Assembly (NCBI GenBank): GCA_964571215.1 | Contig: CAZMZZ010000033.1 | Span: forward strand, 1-17,287 | DNA from: CAJWPI01 sp964571215 | GTDB taxonomy: Bacteria > Pseudomonadota > Gammaproteobacteria > Magnimaribacterales > Magnimaribacteraceae | Length of the DNA stretch: 17,287 nt | Reading direction: 5' to 3' | Shown: piece after piece, positions 1 to 7,359 of the stretch | Numbering within the stretch: the first letter of the stretch is position 1 | How the letters are laid out: each line of letters begins with the position of its first letter | Position numbers and translations under genes: made by a program | Notes under the pieces: model-generated | Database searches by the model: none | The model's input: only the letters and a program-made list of their open reading frames with translations | Told to the model about the DNA's origin: nothing

Positions 1-32
1 AGAAATATTTCATTCTGAAGTAAATTTTCCAT
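1..32 (-). CDS. nqrF: NqrF, Na+-NQR subunit F (N-terminal fragment, runs off window)
   Basis: Only about ten codons are visible. An ATG at 32-30 opens a frame reading MENLLQNEIF that is still open at the window edge. It begins two bases after the nqrE stop, exactly where nqrF lies in nqr operons. NqrF is the NADH-oxidising subunit, with an N-terminal membrane helix, a 2Fe-2S domain and FAD/NADH domains, none of which can be seen here. An AGGA about 14 bases upstream, inside nqrE, is a weak ribosome-binding candidate. Another ATG at 13-11 is in a different frame and less likely. The identification rests on gene order, not on conserved residues. Confidence 0.65.
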   Translation of the reverse strand, partial: MENLLQNEIF

Positions 33-34
33 AT

Positions 35-646
35 TTATAGAGATATTCCTCCAAATGCCATAAATCCAAAACACATCAAGCCAACGGTTAAAAAAGTAAT
101 TCCTAATCCTTCTAGTCCAGATGGAATATCAGCATATTTAAGTCTTTCTCTAATTCCTGCTAAAGCAATAATTGCAAGAGCCCAACCTGTTCCTGCTCCA
201 AATCCGTAAACTACACTTTCAACAAAAAGAAGTTCTCTTTCTACCATAAATAAGGAGGCTCCAAGAATGGCACAGTTGACTGTAATCAAGGGTAGATAAA
301 TGCCAAGAGCGTTATATAGAAATGGAACATACTTATCTAAGAACATTTCTAAAATTTGCACAACTGCTGCAATAATACCAATATAGGTTATCAATCCTAC
401 AAACCTAAGATCAGTTCCAGTTATTCCTATCCAGGATAAAGCATCTTCATTTAAGAAATATGTATAAATGATATTGTTAATGGGCACGGTTAGAGTTAGT
501 AAAAAAATAACCGTTATACCAAGACCTATAGCAGCATTTACTCTTTTAGAGATAGCTAAAAAAGTACACATACCTAAGAAATAAGCTAAGGCTATGTTCT
601 CAACAAAGACTGCTTCTATAAATAAAGTTAAATAATATTCAAACAT
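35..646 (-). CDS. nqrE: NqrE, Na+-translocating NADH:quinone oxidoreductase subunit E
   Basis: A 203-residue, very hydrophobic protein with about six membrane helices, the usual length for NqrE. It forms a pseudo-symmetric membrane pair with NqrD, and in Vibrio the two hold an intramembrane 2Fe-2S centre between them. The expected cysteines are present: Cys27 in LGMCTFLA of the first helix and Cys125 in VNCAILG. RnfA is a homologue, but the neighbouring nqrA, nqrB and nqrC settle the call as NQR rather than RNF. The ATG follows the nqrD stop directly (TAAATG, no gap), and the stop lies two bases before the presumed nqrF start, so translational coupling along the operon is likely. Confidence 0.96.
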   Translation of the reverse strand: MFEYYLTLFIEAVFVENIALAYFLGMCTFLAISKRVNAAIGLGITVIFLLTLTVPINNIIYTYFLNEDALSWIGITGTDLRFVGLITYIGIIAAVVQILEMFLDKYVPFLYNALGIYLPLITVNCAILGASLFMVERELLFVESVVYGFGAGTGWALAIIALAGIRERLKYADIPSGLEGLGITFLTVGLMCFGFMAFGGISL

Positions 647-1315
647 TTACATCTTATTTTCTTCTAATTCAAGACTGTTTTTGGCTACTTTAAATTGAAC
701 TTCTTCTATTTGATCTTTCTTCCATGATCTTAATCCCCAGATTAGTAGAGCAATAATTATGAAAGAGCTTGGAGGCAATAGAAAAAAATTATTTCCTGTA
801 TACCAACCATTATTTTGAATTAGAGGAAGAATCTCATAATTTAGCAGAGTTCCTGCTCCTAAAAGCTCTCTAAAAGCAGCTACTAAAATTAGAATTACAC
901 TGTAACCTAATCCATTCCCTATTCCATCAAGAAAACTAAGGAAAGGTGTGTTTTGCATCGCAAAAGCTTCAGCTCTTCCCATCACAATGCAATTTGTAAC
1001 TATTAGAGCTACAAAAACTGTCATAGTTTTACTGCTTTCATAATCGTAGGCTTGTAGCAACTCATCAACTATTACTACTAAAGAAGCAATGATAGTAATT
1101 TGAACTATAATCCTTATATTTGAAGGTATATGGTTTCTTATTATTGAAACAAACAGATTAGAAAACCCAACTACTAAAGTTAAAGCTAAACACATAATTA
1201 AAGTAACATAAAGATTAGTTGTTACAGCTAAAGCAGAACAAACTCCCAAGACTTGAAGGGCTATAGGATTATCATTAAAGATAGGGTTTAGAAGTATTTG
1301 TTTTGCTTTAGACAT
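647..1315 (-). CDS. nqrD: NqrD, Na+-translocating NADH:quinone oxidoreductase subunit D
   Basis: A 222-residue integral membrane subunit (about six helices) and partner of NqrE around the intramembrane Fe-S cluster. The diagnostic N-terminal NPIFNDNPIALQVLGVC segment is present with Cys26, and the second ligand is Cys109 in VTNCIVMGRAEAFA. The DGIGNGLGYS and FRELLG segments are also typical. The short charged C-terminus (after WGLRSWKK) is the soluble tail. The start codon lies inside the end of nqrC, an 8-base overlap (1308-1315), and the stop abuts the nqrE ATG. Length and motifs are ordinary; I see no sign of damage. Confidence 0.96.
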   Translation of the reverse strand: MSKAKQILLNPIFNDNPIALQVLGVCSALAVTTNLYVTLIMCLALTLVVGFSNLFVSIIRNHIPSNIRIIVQITIIASLVVIVDELLQAYDYESSKTMTVFVALIVTNCIVMGRAEAFAMQNTPFLSFLDGIGNGLGYSVILILVAAFRELLGAGTLLNYEILPLIQNNGWYTGNNFFLLPPSSFIIIALLIWGLRSWKKDQIEEVQFKVAKNSLELEENKM

Positions 1316-2096
1316 TTGAATTCCCCGAACTAGTCTCTTTAAGTTTTTTTAAATAAGGGCCATAACCCATTTTTCCTAACCAAAAATGTAGTAAGTTAGT
1401 TACGCCTTTACTAGTAATTGTTGCCCCTGACAATCCATCAACTTCATAAAGCGAAGAAGGAGAATTTCTTTTAACCTGACCTTTAATAACAGAAAGAATA
1501 ACCTCGCCGCTGGCATCGTAGATTTTCTTTCCTTCCCACAAAGCTTTCCATTTTGGGTTATCTACTTCTGCACCTAAACCAGGAGTTTCTTTGTGTTTAT
1601 AGAATTCTAGTCCAATAACAGTTTGTAAATCACTTTCAAGTGCAATATACCCATATAAAGTTCCCCACAGACCAAGGCCCCTTACTGGAAGTACAATTGT
1701 CTCTAATACCTCGTCTTTGTAATACAAATAAACTTTAGCAAAATTTTCTCTTCTTTTTATAACAGCAATATCTTCTTGAGGTCTGAGTGTTTTAGATGTT
1801 AATTCATTATTAGAGTAATCTTTTTGATTATATGAAGATAAATCTATTGTGTAGTCGTAATTTCCAGTATCTAGATTCACAATTTTTTCACTAATAGAAG
1901 AAAATATTTGATCTATTGATTCTTGTTCTTTTAGCAAACCTGCAGCAGATAGAATAGTCTCTTGTTTATCTAATAAGATATTAGCTTCTTGCTTTTCTTT
2001 AAGACTAACAGCTGTAAAAGAAATTACTGAAGAGCATACAAGGCAAAGCACTACAGATACTAGTATAGTTTTTAAGATTGAGTTATTGTTCTTCAT
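1308..2096 (-). CDS. nqrC: NqrC, Na+-NQR FMN-carrying subunit C
   Basis: A 262-residue subunit with one N-terminal membrane anchor (about residues 8-31) and a periplasmic FMN-binding domain. The covalent flavin site is clear: residues 220-228 contain DGLSGATIT, matching the D-x-x-[ST]-G-A-[ST] motif flavinylated by ApbE, with Thr226 the expected attachment residue. The KETPGLGAEV segment (169-178) and GLWGTLYGY (142-150) are standard for the family. The protein passes electrons on within the NQR complex. The start overlaps the nqrB stop as ATGA, a four-base overlap typical of coupled translation. No ApbE gene is visible here; in many genomes apbE follows nqrF, outside this window. Confidence 0.96.
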   Translation of the reverse strand: MKNNNSILKTILVSVVLCLVCSSVISFTAVSLKEKQEANILLDKQETILSAAGLLKEQESIDQIFSSISEKIVNLDTGNYDYTIDLSSYNQKDYSNNELTSKTLRPQEDIAVIKRRENFAKVYLYYKDEVLETIVLPVRGLGLWGTLYGYIALESDLQTVIGLEFYKHKETPGLGAEVDNPKWKALWEGKKIYDASGEVILSVIKGQVKRNSPSSLYEVDGLSGATITSKGVTNLLHFWLGKMGYGPYLKKLKETSSGNSNV

Positions 2097-3304
2097 AACG
2101 AATTTTGTTTTCTTAAGCGCATTTTTACATTTCTTTCTTGGACAAAATGGTCGATTATAGGAGCAAAAAGGTTAGCAAAAAGTATAGCTAACATCATCCC
2201 TTCAGGGAATGCTGGATTTATCACTCGTATAAGAACTACCATGATTCCTATTAATATACCGTAATACCATCTACCTAGATTCGTGTGTGAACCTGTAACA
2301 GGCTCTACCGCCATAAAAGTAAGTCCAAATGCGTAGCCTCCTATTACTAAATGCCAATAAAATGGTAAATCAAACATAGGATTAGTATCTGATCCTATCG
2401 TATTAAATAAAACACTTGTAATAGCAGTTCCCAGAAGAACACCAAGAACTATTCGCCAAGATGCTACTTTGTTATAAAAAAGAAGTAAAAGACCTATTAA
2501 AATAAATAATGTAGATGTCTCTCCAATCGATCCAGGCATAGATCCAATAAAAGCTTCACTCCAAGAAATATCGGCTAGAACGCCCTGCATACCCTCTTGT
2601 GCTGCTACTGAAAGAATTGTTGGTGAGCTGAAGCCATCCACAGCAATCCAAACAGAATCTCCTGACCATTGAGCTGGGTAAGCGAAGTATAAGAAAACCC
2701 TTCCTGCTAATGCCGGGTTTAAGAAGTTCTTTCCTGTACCCCCAAAGACTTCTTTGCCTATAACTATTCCAAAGCTAATTCCAAGAGCAACTTGCCATAA
2801 AGGGGCATCAGGAGGACAACATAGAGCAAACAATATTGTTGTTACAAAAGCACCTTCACTTATTTCATGGTTTCTAACAAATGCAAAAACCATTTCCCAC
2901 AGAATTCCTACAACAAAGGTAACTGCATAGATAGGAATAAAAAAACAAGCTCCGTACCAAAGACAATCAAATATACTTTGGGGATTGTAGTTACAGAGCA
3001 GATCAATAAAAACAAAGTGCCAATCGTTTCTTAATACTGGATCGTTTAAGTCGATTACTTGTAAAGCTTGGAAACCTATATTATACATTCCATAAAATAC
3101 AGCCGGTAAGGTAGCAACCATTACTGTAATCATGATACGCTGTACATCTGAAGCATCTCTAATATGAACTGTACCGAAGGTTCTTCGACCTGAAGAATAA
3201 AAGAAATTCTCAATTACATCGAAAATAACATTCCATCTTTCAAACCTCCCACCAGGAGAAAAGGCAGGCTTTAAATCGTCAAAAATTTTTCTTAAAAATT
3301 TCAT
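2093..3304 (-). CDS. nqrB: NqrB, Na+-NQR membrane subunit B
   Basis: A 403-residue subunit with about ten membrane helices that carries covalent FMN and takes part in sodium transport and quinone reduction. Family hallmarks are plain: VALGISFGIVIGKEVFGGTG (residues 172-191), KNFLNPALAGRVFL (192-205), the GSMPGSIGETSTL loop (254-266) and PVTGSHTN near the C-terminus. The N-terminal cytoplasmic arm (about residues 1-55) is also typical. One oddity: the expected flavin-attachment motif, usually S-G-A-T, reads DGFSSPT at residues 223-229, with Thr229 at the attachment position but Gly and Ala replaced by Ser and Pro. The gene starts two bases after the nqrA stop and its own stop overlaps nqrC. 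The call itself is secure; whether Thr229 is flavinylated is open. Confidence 0.96.
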   Translation of the reverse strand: MKFLRKIFDDLKPAFSPGGRFERWNVIFDVIENFFYSSGRRTFGTVHIRDASDVQRIMITVMVATLPAVFYGMYNIGFQALQVIDLNDPVLRNDWHFVFIDLLCNYNPQSIFDCLWYGACFFIPIYAVTFVVGILWEMVFAFVRNHEISEGAFVTTILFALCCPPDAPLWQVALGISFGIVIGKEVFGGTGKNFLNPALAGRVFLYFAYPAQWSGDSVWIAVDGFSSPTILSVAAQEGMQGVLADISWSEAFIGSMPGSIGETSTLFILIGLLLLFYNKVASWRIVLGVLLGTAITSVLFNTIGSDTNPMFDLPFYWHLVIGGYAFGLTFMAVEPVTGSHTNLGRWYYGILIGIMVVLIRVINPAFPEGMMLAILFANLFAPIIDHFVQERNVKMRLRKQNSL

Positions 3305-3306
3305 AA

Positions 3307-4650
3307 TTAACCTTCAATTTCAATACGAGCTAAGTTCTCCTTTAACAGAGAACCAAAGTCATATTTACTCGGGCAAACAAAACTACATAGAGCTAGATCT
3401 TCTTCATCTAATTCTAAACCTCCTAAAGATTGGATTTTTTCTGTATCTCCAACAACAATATATCTGAGGAGAACAGTGATAAGCATTTCTAATGGAAAAA
3501 CTTTTTCATATGTTCCTATCGGCAATATGGCTCTATCAGGTCCATACATTAAGGTCTTAAAGTTGTATTTCTTTGATTTTAGAAAATTTGAAATAAATAA
3601 AGGAATAAATGAATACCTATTAAATCCTAATCTAGCCCAATCAAATAATTCTCTGTCTTCTGGAGACGCTTCTTCAATTACTGAAATTTGGTTATGATAT
3701 TTTCCTAAATAAGCAAATGCTCCAATTGCTTCTCTTCCTCCAATAACAGAACCAGATATGATTCTATTATTTGCTGGTTTTAACTTGCCATTACATATTT
3801 CATCCGTGCTTGCTCCTGCTCTAGTTATGAATATTTTAGGATCTTCAACTTGAGGTCCAGCTAAGCTTATATATTTTTTTGTTGGAAGCCTTCCTGAAGA
3901 AAAGAATTCACCAATTGATATTACATCTGCATAACTAATATGCCAGTTTATATTTGCTAGTGTTGGAGGAGAAATGAAATGCATGTGTGTTCCGGATAAA
4001 CCAGATGGGTGTGGACCGCTAAAAATATGTTTTTCTAATTGGACGTTTTCTTGTATCTCAATAGAAGAATCTGCTGAAGTACAAATATAAACCTTTCCTT
4101 TAGTTTGAGTTTTGAGAATCTCTATGCCTTTGTAAAAATCGTCCTTATTTAAAGAAATTACTAATTCTGGATCTATTGATAATGGATTAGTATCCATAGC
4201 ATTTATAAAAATAGAGGCAGGAGTCTCATCTATAGAAGGAATTCTACTGAAAGGTCTTCTTCTAAGATTAGTCCAAAGACCCGATTCGATCAGGTTATCT
4301 CTAATTTTAAGAGGGTCTAAGGATTGCAAGTCTTCTAAATTAAAACTTACTTCTTCTTCATCGTTATCTAAATCAACAACGATTGATTGGAGGGATCTTC
4401 TTAAACCTCTGTTAACAGCCTGTATAGTACCTCCTCCAGGTGAAGTAAATTTAACACCAGGATTTTTTTTGTCTAAGAAGAGTGTTTCGCCTAATCTTAC
4501 TTTCTGACCAGGCTCCACTAATACGGAAGCTTTTAGTCCATTATAATCATTACCTACAAGAGCGACTGACCTTACTTTTTTAAAGTCAGATAACTTATCC
4601 CCTGGAGATCCAGCAATTGGAAGATCTAAACCTTGCTTTATTTTTATCAT
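3307..4650 (-). CDS. nqrA: NqrA, Na+-NQR subunit A
   Basis: A 447-residue soluble subunit, close to the usual 445-450 residues of NqrA, bound on the cytoplasmic face of the complex. It begins MIKIKQGLDLPIAGSP, the characteristic NqrA N-terminus, followed by the biotinyl-lipoyl-like fold (about residues 30-100, with LVEPGQKVRLGETLF and the SPGGGTI turn). The RPFSRIPS and SGTHMHF segments and the C-terminal CSFVCPSKYDFG motif are also typical. It is the first gene of the nqr operon. The ATG is preceded by an AGAGAGGGA ribosome-binding sequence, which forms part of a short inverted repeat. The 94-base upstream gap, with its own promoter-like sequence, suggests nqr is transcribed independently of the GAPDH gene before it. 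Confidence 0.97.
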   Translation of the reverse strand: MIKIKQGLDLPIAGSPGDKLSDFKKVRSVALVGNDYNGLKASVLVEPGQKVRLGETLFLDKKNPGVKFTSPGGGTIQAVNRGLRRSLQSIVVDLDNDEEEVSFNLEDLQSLDPLKIRDNLIESGLWTNLRRRPFSRIPSIDETPASIFINAMDTNPLSIDPELVISLNKDDFYKGIEILKTQTKGKVYICTSADSSIEIQENVQLEKHIFSGPHPSGLSGTHMHFISPPTLANINWHISYADVISIGEFFSSGRLPTKKYISLAGPQVEDPKIFITRAGASTDEICNGKLKPANNRIISGSVIGGREAIGAFAYLGKYHNQISVIEEASPEDRELFDWARLGFNRYSFIPLFISNFLKSKKYNFKTLMYGPDRAILPIGTYEKVFPLEMLITVLLRYIVVGDTEKIQSLGGLELDEEDLALCSFVCPSKYDFGSLLKENLARIEIEG

Positions 4651-4654
4651 TCCC

Positions 4655-4668
4655 TCTCTTTTAAGAGA
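4655..4668 (-). repeat. Inverted repeat overlapping the nqrA ribosome-binding site
   Basis: A 14-base inverted repeat with two 6-base arms (TCTCTT at 4655-4660 and AAGAGA at 4663-4668). On the minus strand the second arm is the AGAGA part of the AGAGAGGGA sequence just before the nqrA ATG (4650-4648), so a small hairpin could partly mask ribosome access. The stem is short and AT-rich and may be chance. Confidence 0.3.
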
Positions 4669-4696
4669 AATTTAAAGTAACCCAAGACCGTACCGC

Positions 4697-4738
4697 ACTA
4701 TGCGCGCGTATTATAAATATCAGAGAAGAACTTTGCTA
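4697..4738 (-). promoter_or_regulatory. Candidate nqr operon promoter with GC-rich discriminator
   Basis: On the minus strand there is a perfect TATAAT at 4715-4710, and 17 bases upstream a weak -35 candidate (TAGCAA, 4738-4733, three of six matches). Directly after the -10 box the sequence turns strongly GC-rich (ACGCGCGCA), in sharp contrast to its AT-rich surroundings. In Escherichia coli such discriminators mark promoters under ppGpp/DksA control. Predicted transcription start is near 4703, giving a leader of about 53 bases before nqrA. The -10 box and GC block are seen directly; regulation is inference. Confidence 0.5.
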
Positions 4739-4744
4739 GCTAGA

Positions 4745-6223
4745 TTATTCAAATTTTGGATATCTTTCATAAGTTAGACCAACCATGTCCTTTGCTAACC
4801 CAAGGAGTTGGGCTGTATATCCAAATTCATTGTCGTACCATACATAGAGCACACAGCTATTACTTCCATTGCAGATGGTAGCGGCAGAGTCAATAATCCC
4901 TGCTTTTCTATTACTAACAAAATCTGAAGAAACAACTTCTGTTTGGTTTGTATAGTCTATTTGGTCTTTGTAAGATGAATGAAACGCTATTTGCCTTAAA
5001 TAGTCATTTAACTCACTAGTATTTATATTCTCTTTTAAATCTAACCTCATTATAGCCAACGATACATTGGGGGTAGGAACTCTAATAGCATTAGCAGTCA
5101 ATTTTCCTTCTAGATCAGGTAAAACTTGTCCAACAGCTTTACCAGCACCTGTTTCTGTTATAACAAGGTTAAGTGCTGCACTCCTACCTCTTCTTTCTTT
5201 TTTATGAAAATTATCAATTAAATTTTGATCATTTGTATAAGCATGTACAGTTTCAATATGGCCAGATAAAATCTGGAACTTATCATGGATTACTTTCAAG
5301 ACCGGTACAATAGCATTTGTTGTGCAAGAAGCTGCTCCAACAATTAGGTCATTTTCGTTTTTATCTTGATTGTTGATCCCATGAACTATGTTCTTTATCC
5401 CTTCTTTTCCAGGGGCTGTTAGTAAAACTTTTTTTATTCCCTTGCATGTTAGGTGTTTAGACAGATTGTCTTTATCTCTCCAGACTCCAGTATTATCAAT
5501 GAGAAGAGCATTTTTAATGTTATATTTTGAATAATCTATTTCATCAGGTCCATTTGCATAGATTATTTGAACTTCATTACCATTAATGATGAGCATATCC
5601 TTATCTGCCATAACTCTAATAGTTCCTTTAAAAGGTCCATGGACAGAATCTGTTCTAAGAAGGTTGGCTCTTTTAATTAGGTCACCTGAACCTGACTTAC
5701 GGACAACAATTGCTTTGAGTAATAAATTGTCACCTCCACCGCTATCTTCTACTAGCAATCTAGTCAATATACGACCTATTCTTCCAAAACCAAAAAGTAC
5801 AATGTCTTGTGCTTCATCTAGTACTGATCCGGTTTTTCCAATTAACTCTTTTACTGAATCTAAAACAAAGTCATTTATCTCTGATTTTTTGTCATCGTAA
5901 AGATATGCAGCCGCTATTATTCCTACATCTATTTCTGCTGGCCCTAATTCTAGATCACTTAAAGAAGTTATAACTTGATAAGTTTCGAACTCACTTAACT
6001 CATTATTTTCTACTTCTCTTACAAATCTATGAGCTTGCATGAGTTCAGAAACAGAAAGATTAACTAATGGTTTACCATACAACAATAGATGAACATTCTT
6101 TCTGTACATCCTTCCTATCATTGGAAGCATTTCCTCAGCTAAGGCCTGTCTGTATTGAAAGTCACCAAAGCTATCTAGAGGAAGATCTGGTCTTTTTCTT
6201 TTATCTGGTTGATCTGAGGTCAT
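4745..6223 (-). CDS. Extended-form glyceraldehyde-3-phosphate dehydrogenase
   Basis: A 492-residue GAPDH, about 150 longer than the usual 330-340 residues. Residues 141-492 are the catalytic part: the FGFGRIGR dinucleotide-binding motif (144-151), SCTTN with catalytic Cys300, VHAYT with His327, and WYDNEFGYT (462-470). Residues 1-140 form an extra, mostly helical N-terminal region (with MLPMIGRMYRKN and LMQAHRFVRE) seen in a long GAPDH subfamily of marine and pseudomonad gammaproteobacteria, where the gene also sits near nqr and mfd. At the end of the second beta strand of the Rossmann fold, the acidic residue usual in NAD-dependent enzymes is not visible; the sequence is AIVVRKSGSG (171-180), so NADP use is possible. 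The ATG shares one base with the preceding dehydrogenase stop (TAATG), indicating coupled translation. The role in glycolysis or gluconeogenesis cannot be decided from sequence. Confidence 0.92.
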   Translation of the reverse strand: MTSDQPDKRKRPDLPLDSFGDFQYRQALAEEMLPMIGRMYRKNVHLLLYGKPLVNLSVSELMQAHRFVREVENNELSEFETYQVITSLSDLELGPAEIDVGIIAAAYLYDDKKSEINDFVLDSVKELIGKTGSVLDEAQDIVLFGFGRIGRILTRLLVEDSGGGDNLLLKAIVVRKSGSGDLIKRANLLRTDSVHGPFKGTIRVMADKDMLIINGNEVQIIYANGPDEIDYSKYNIKNALLIDNTGVWRDKDNLSKHLTCKGIKKVLLTAPGKEGIKNIVHGINNQDKNENDLIVGAASCTTNAIVPVLKVIHDKFQILSGHIETVHAYTNDQNLIDNFHKKERRGRSAALNLVITETGAGKAVGQVLPDLEGKLTANAIRVPTPNVSLAIMRLDLKENINTSELNDYLRQIAFHSSYKDQIDYTNQTEVVSSDFVSNRKAGIIDSAATICNGSNSCVLYVWYDNEFGYTAQLLGLAKDMVGLTYERYPKFE

Positions 6224-7356
6224 TAAACTTTAATTGAAGAATAACGTTTTAAGTGAAAATCTGAATTTCCAAATATAGCACCTATTGTAGTAAGTCGCTT
6301 AAAAAAATGACCAACATTTAATTCATCTGTCACACCCATGCCACCATGTATTTGTATTGACTCTTGTCCTACAAATTTTCCTGCTTTACCGATTTGATAT
6401 TTTAATCCAGAAATGGCTTTCTTTGAATCTGGTGCATTTTCAACATGTTTCATTGTAGCCATATACAAAAGAGATTTTGATTGTTCATATTCCATGAACA
6501 TATCAACCATTCTATGTTGTAAAACCTGAAATTTTCCTATTGGTTGACCAAACTGTTCTCTGGTCTTTGAATACTCTACTGTTGTTTTATACAAAATCTC
6601 CATAATACCAACGGCTTCAGCACAAATGGCTAACGTTGCAATATCGACAGCTTTTTCAAGGAACTCATAACCTTTATCTAAAGAGCCTAAAATTGAATCA
6701 GTTGAAACTTTTACATTTTCTATAGTTAGTTCAGAGGCTCTCCTTCCATCTACAGTTTTGTAATCCCTTGTTGAAATACCTTCAGAATTAGCATCAATTA
6801 AAAAAAGAGTTATACCCTCAATATCTCTTTGATTACCTGAAGTTCTTGCTGCTATTATAAAGTGGTTAGCTGATGGACCATTCATCACTACAGATTTAAA
6901 TCCATTTAGAAGATAATCTTTTCCATCTTTCTTAGCTTCAGTTGTAATATCAGATAAATTAAATCTACTCTGCGGCTCAGTAAAAGCTAAAGCAAGCTGA
7001 AGATCCCCTTCTATTACTGAAGATAAAATCTCTTTCTTTTGCTCAACCGTACCAGATAAATCTAACAAAGAAGAACTTAACACTATAGTTTCTAAAAAAG
7101 GTTCAAGAACTAACCCTTTTCCAAACTCTTCCATTACAATCATGGTTTCTATTGCACTTCCTCCGAATCCACCAGCTTCTTCAGAAATGGAAATCCCTAG
7201 CCAACCTAACTCAGCAAATGTTTTCCAATTATCTTGACTAAAACCTAGTTCAGTCTCTGCTAATAGCTGTCTTGCTTCCCAGTCATAATCTCTTTGAATA
7301 AATTGTTCCACTTGACCTTGGATAAGCGTCTGTTCTTCATTAAAAGAAAAATCCAT
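6223..7356 (-). CDS. Acyl-CoA dehydrogenase, small (non-catalytic?) subunit of a pair
   Basis: A 377-residue acyl-CoA dehydrogenase homologue resembling proteins annotated as pimeloyl-CoA dehydrogenase small subunit. It has the N-terminal helical domain, a middle beta domain with LAFTEPQSRFNLSDI (122-136), and the C-terminal FAD-binding helices with TREQFGQPIGKFQVLQHR (265-282) and IQIHGGMGVTDE (334-345). I cannot find a catalytic glutamate at either common position. The C-terminal site reads IFGNSDFH (361-368), and the helix that carries glutamate in isovaleryl-type enzymes reads KAVDIATLAIC (235-245). It begins three bases after the stop of the larger homologue, so the two probably form a heteromer in which this chain supplies FAD-binding surface. 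The start ATG and MDFSFNEEQ opening are typical. The substrate is unknown; the pimeloyl name should not be taken literally. Confidence 0.85.
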   Translation of the reverse strand: MDFSFNEEQTLIQGQVEQFIQRDYDWEARQLLAETELGFSQDNWKTFAELGWLGISISEEAGGFGGSAIETMIVMEEFGKGLVLEPFLETIVLSSSLLDLSGTVEQKKEILSSVIEGDLQLALAFTEPQSRFNLSDITTEAKKDGKDYLLNGFKSVVMNGPSANHFIIAARTSGNQRDIEGITLFLIDANSEGISTRDYKTVDGRRASELTIENVKVSTDSILGSLDKGYEFLEKAVDIATLAICAEAVGIMEILYKTTVEYSKTREQFGQPIGKFQVLQHRMVDMFMEYEQSKSLLYMATMKHVENAPDSKKAISGLKYQIGKAGKFVGQESIQIHGGMGVTDELNVGHFFKRLTTIGAIFGNSDFHLKRYSSIKV

Positions 7357-7359
7357 AAT

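Noticed and set aside
3476..3697. A 73-codon open frame on the plus strand inside nqrA
   Set aside because: Antisense to conserved nqrA coding sequence, with no recognisable product.
35..4650. RNF complex instead of NQR, because NqrB, NqrC, NqrD and NqrE have Rnf homologues
   Set aside because: The first gene is a clear NqrA, the order is nqrABCDE, and no RnfB or RnfC sequence is present.
5586..5900. A 104-codon open frame on the plus strand inside the GAPDH gene
   Set aside because: It lies wholly antisense to strongly conserved GAPDH sequence, resembles no family, and has no convincing ribosome-binding site.
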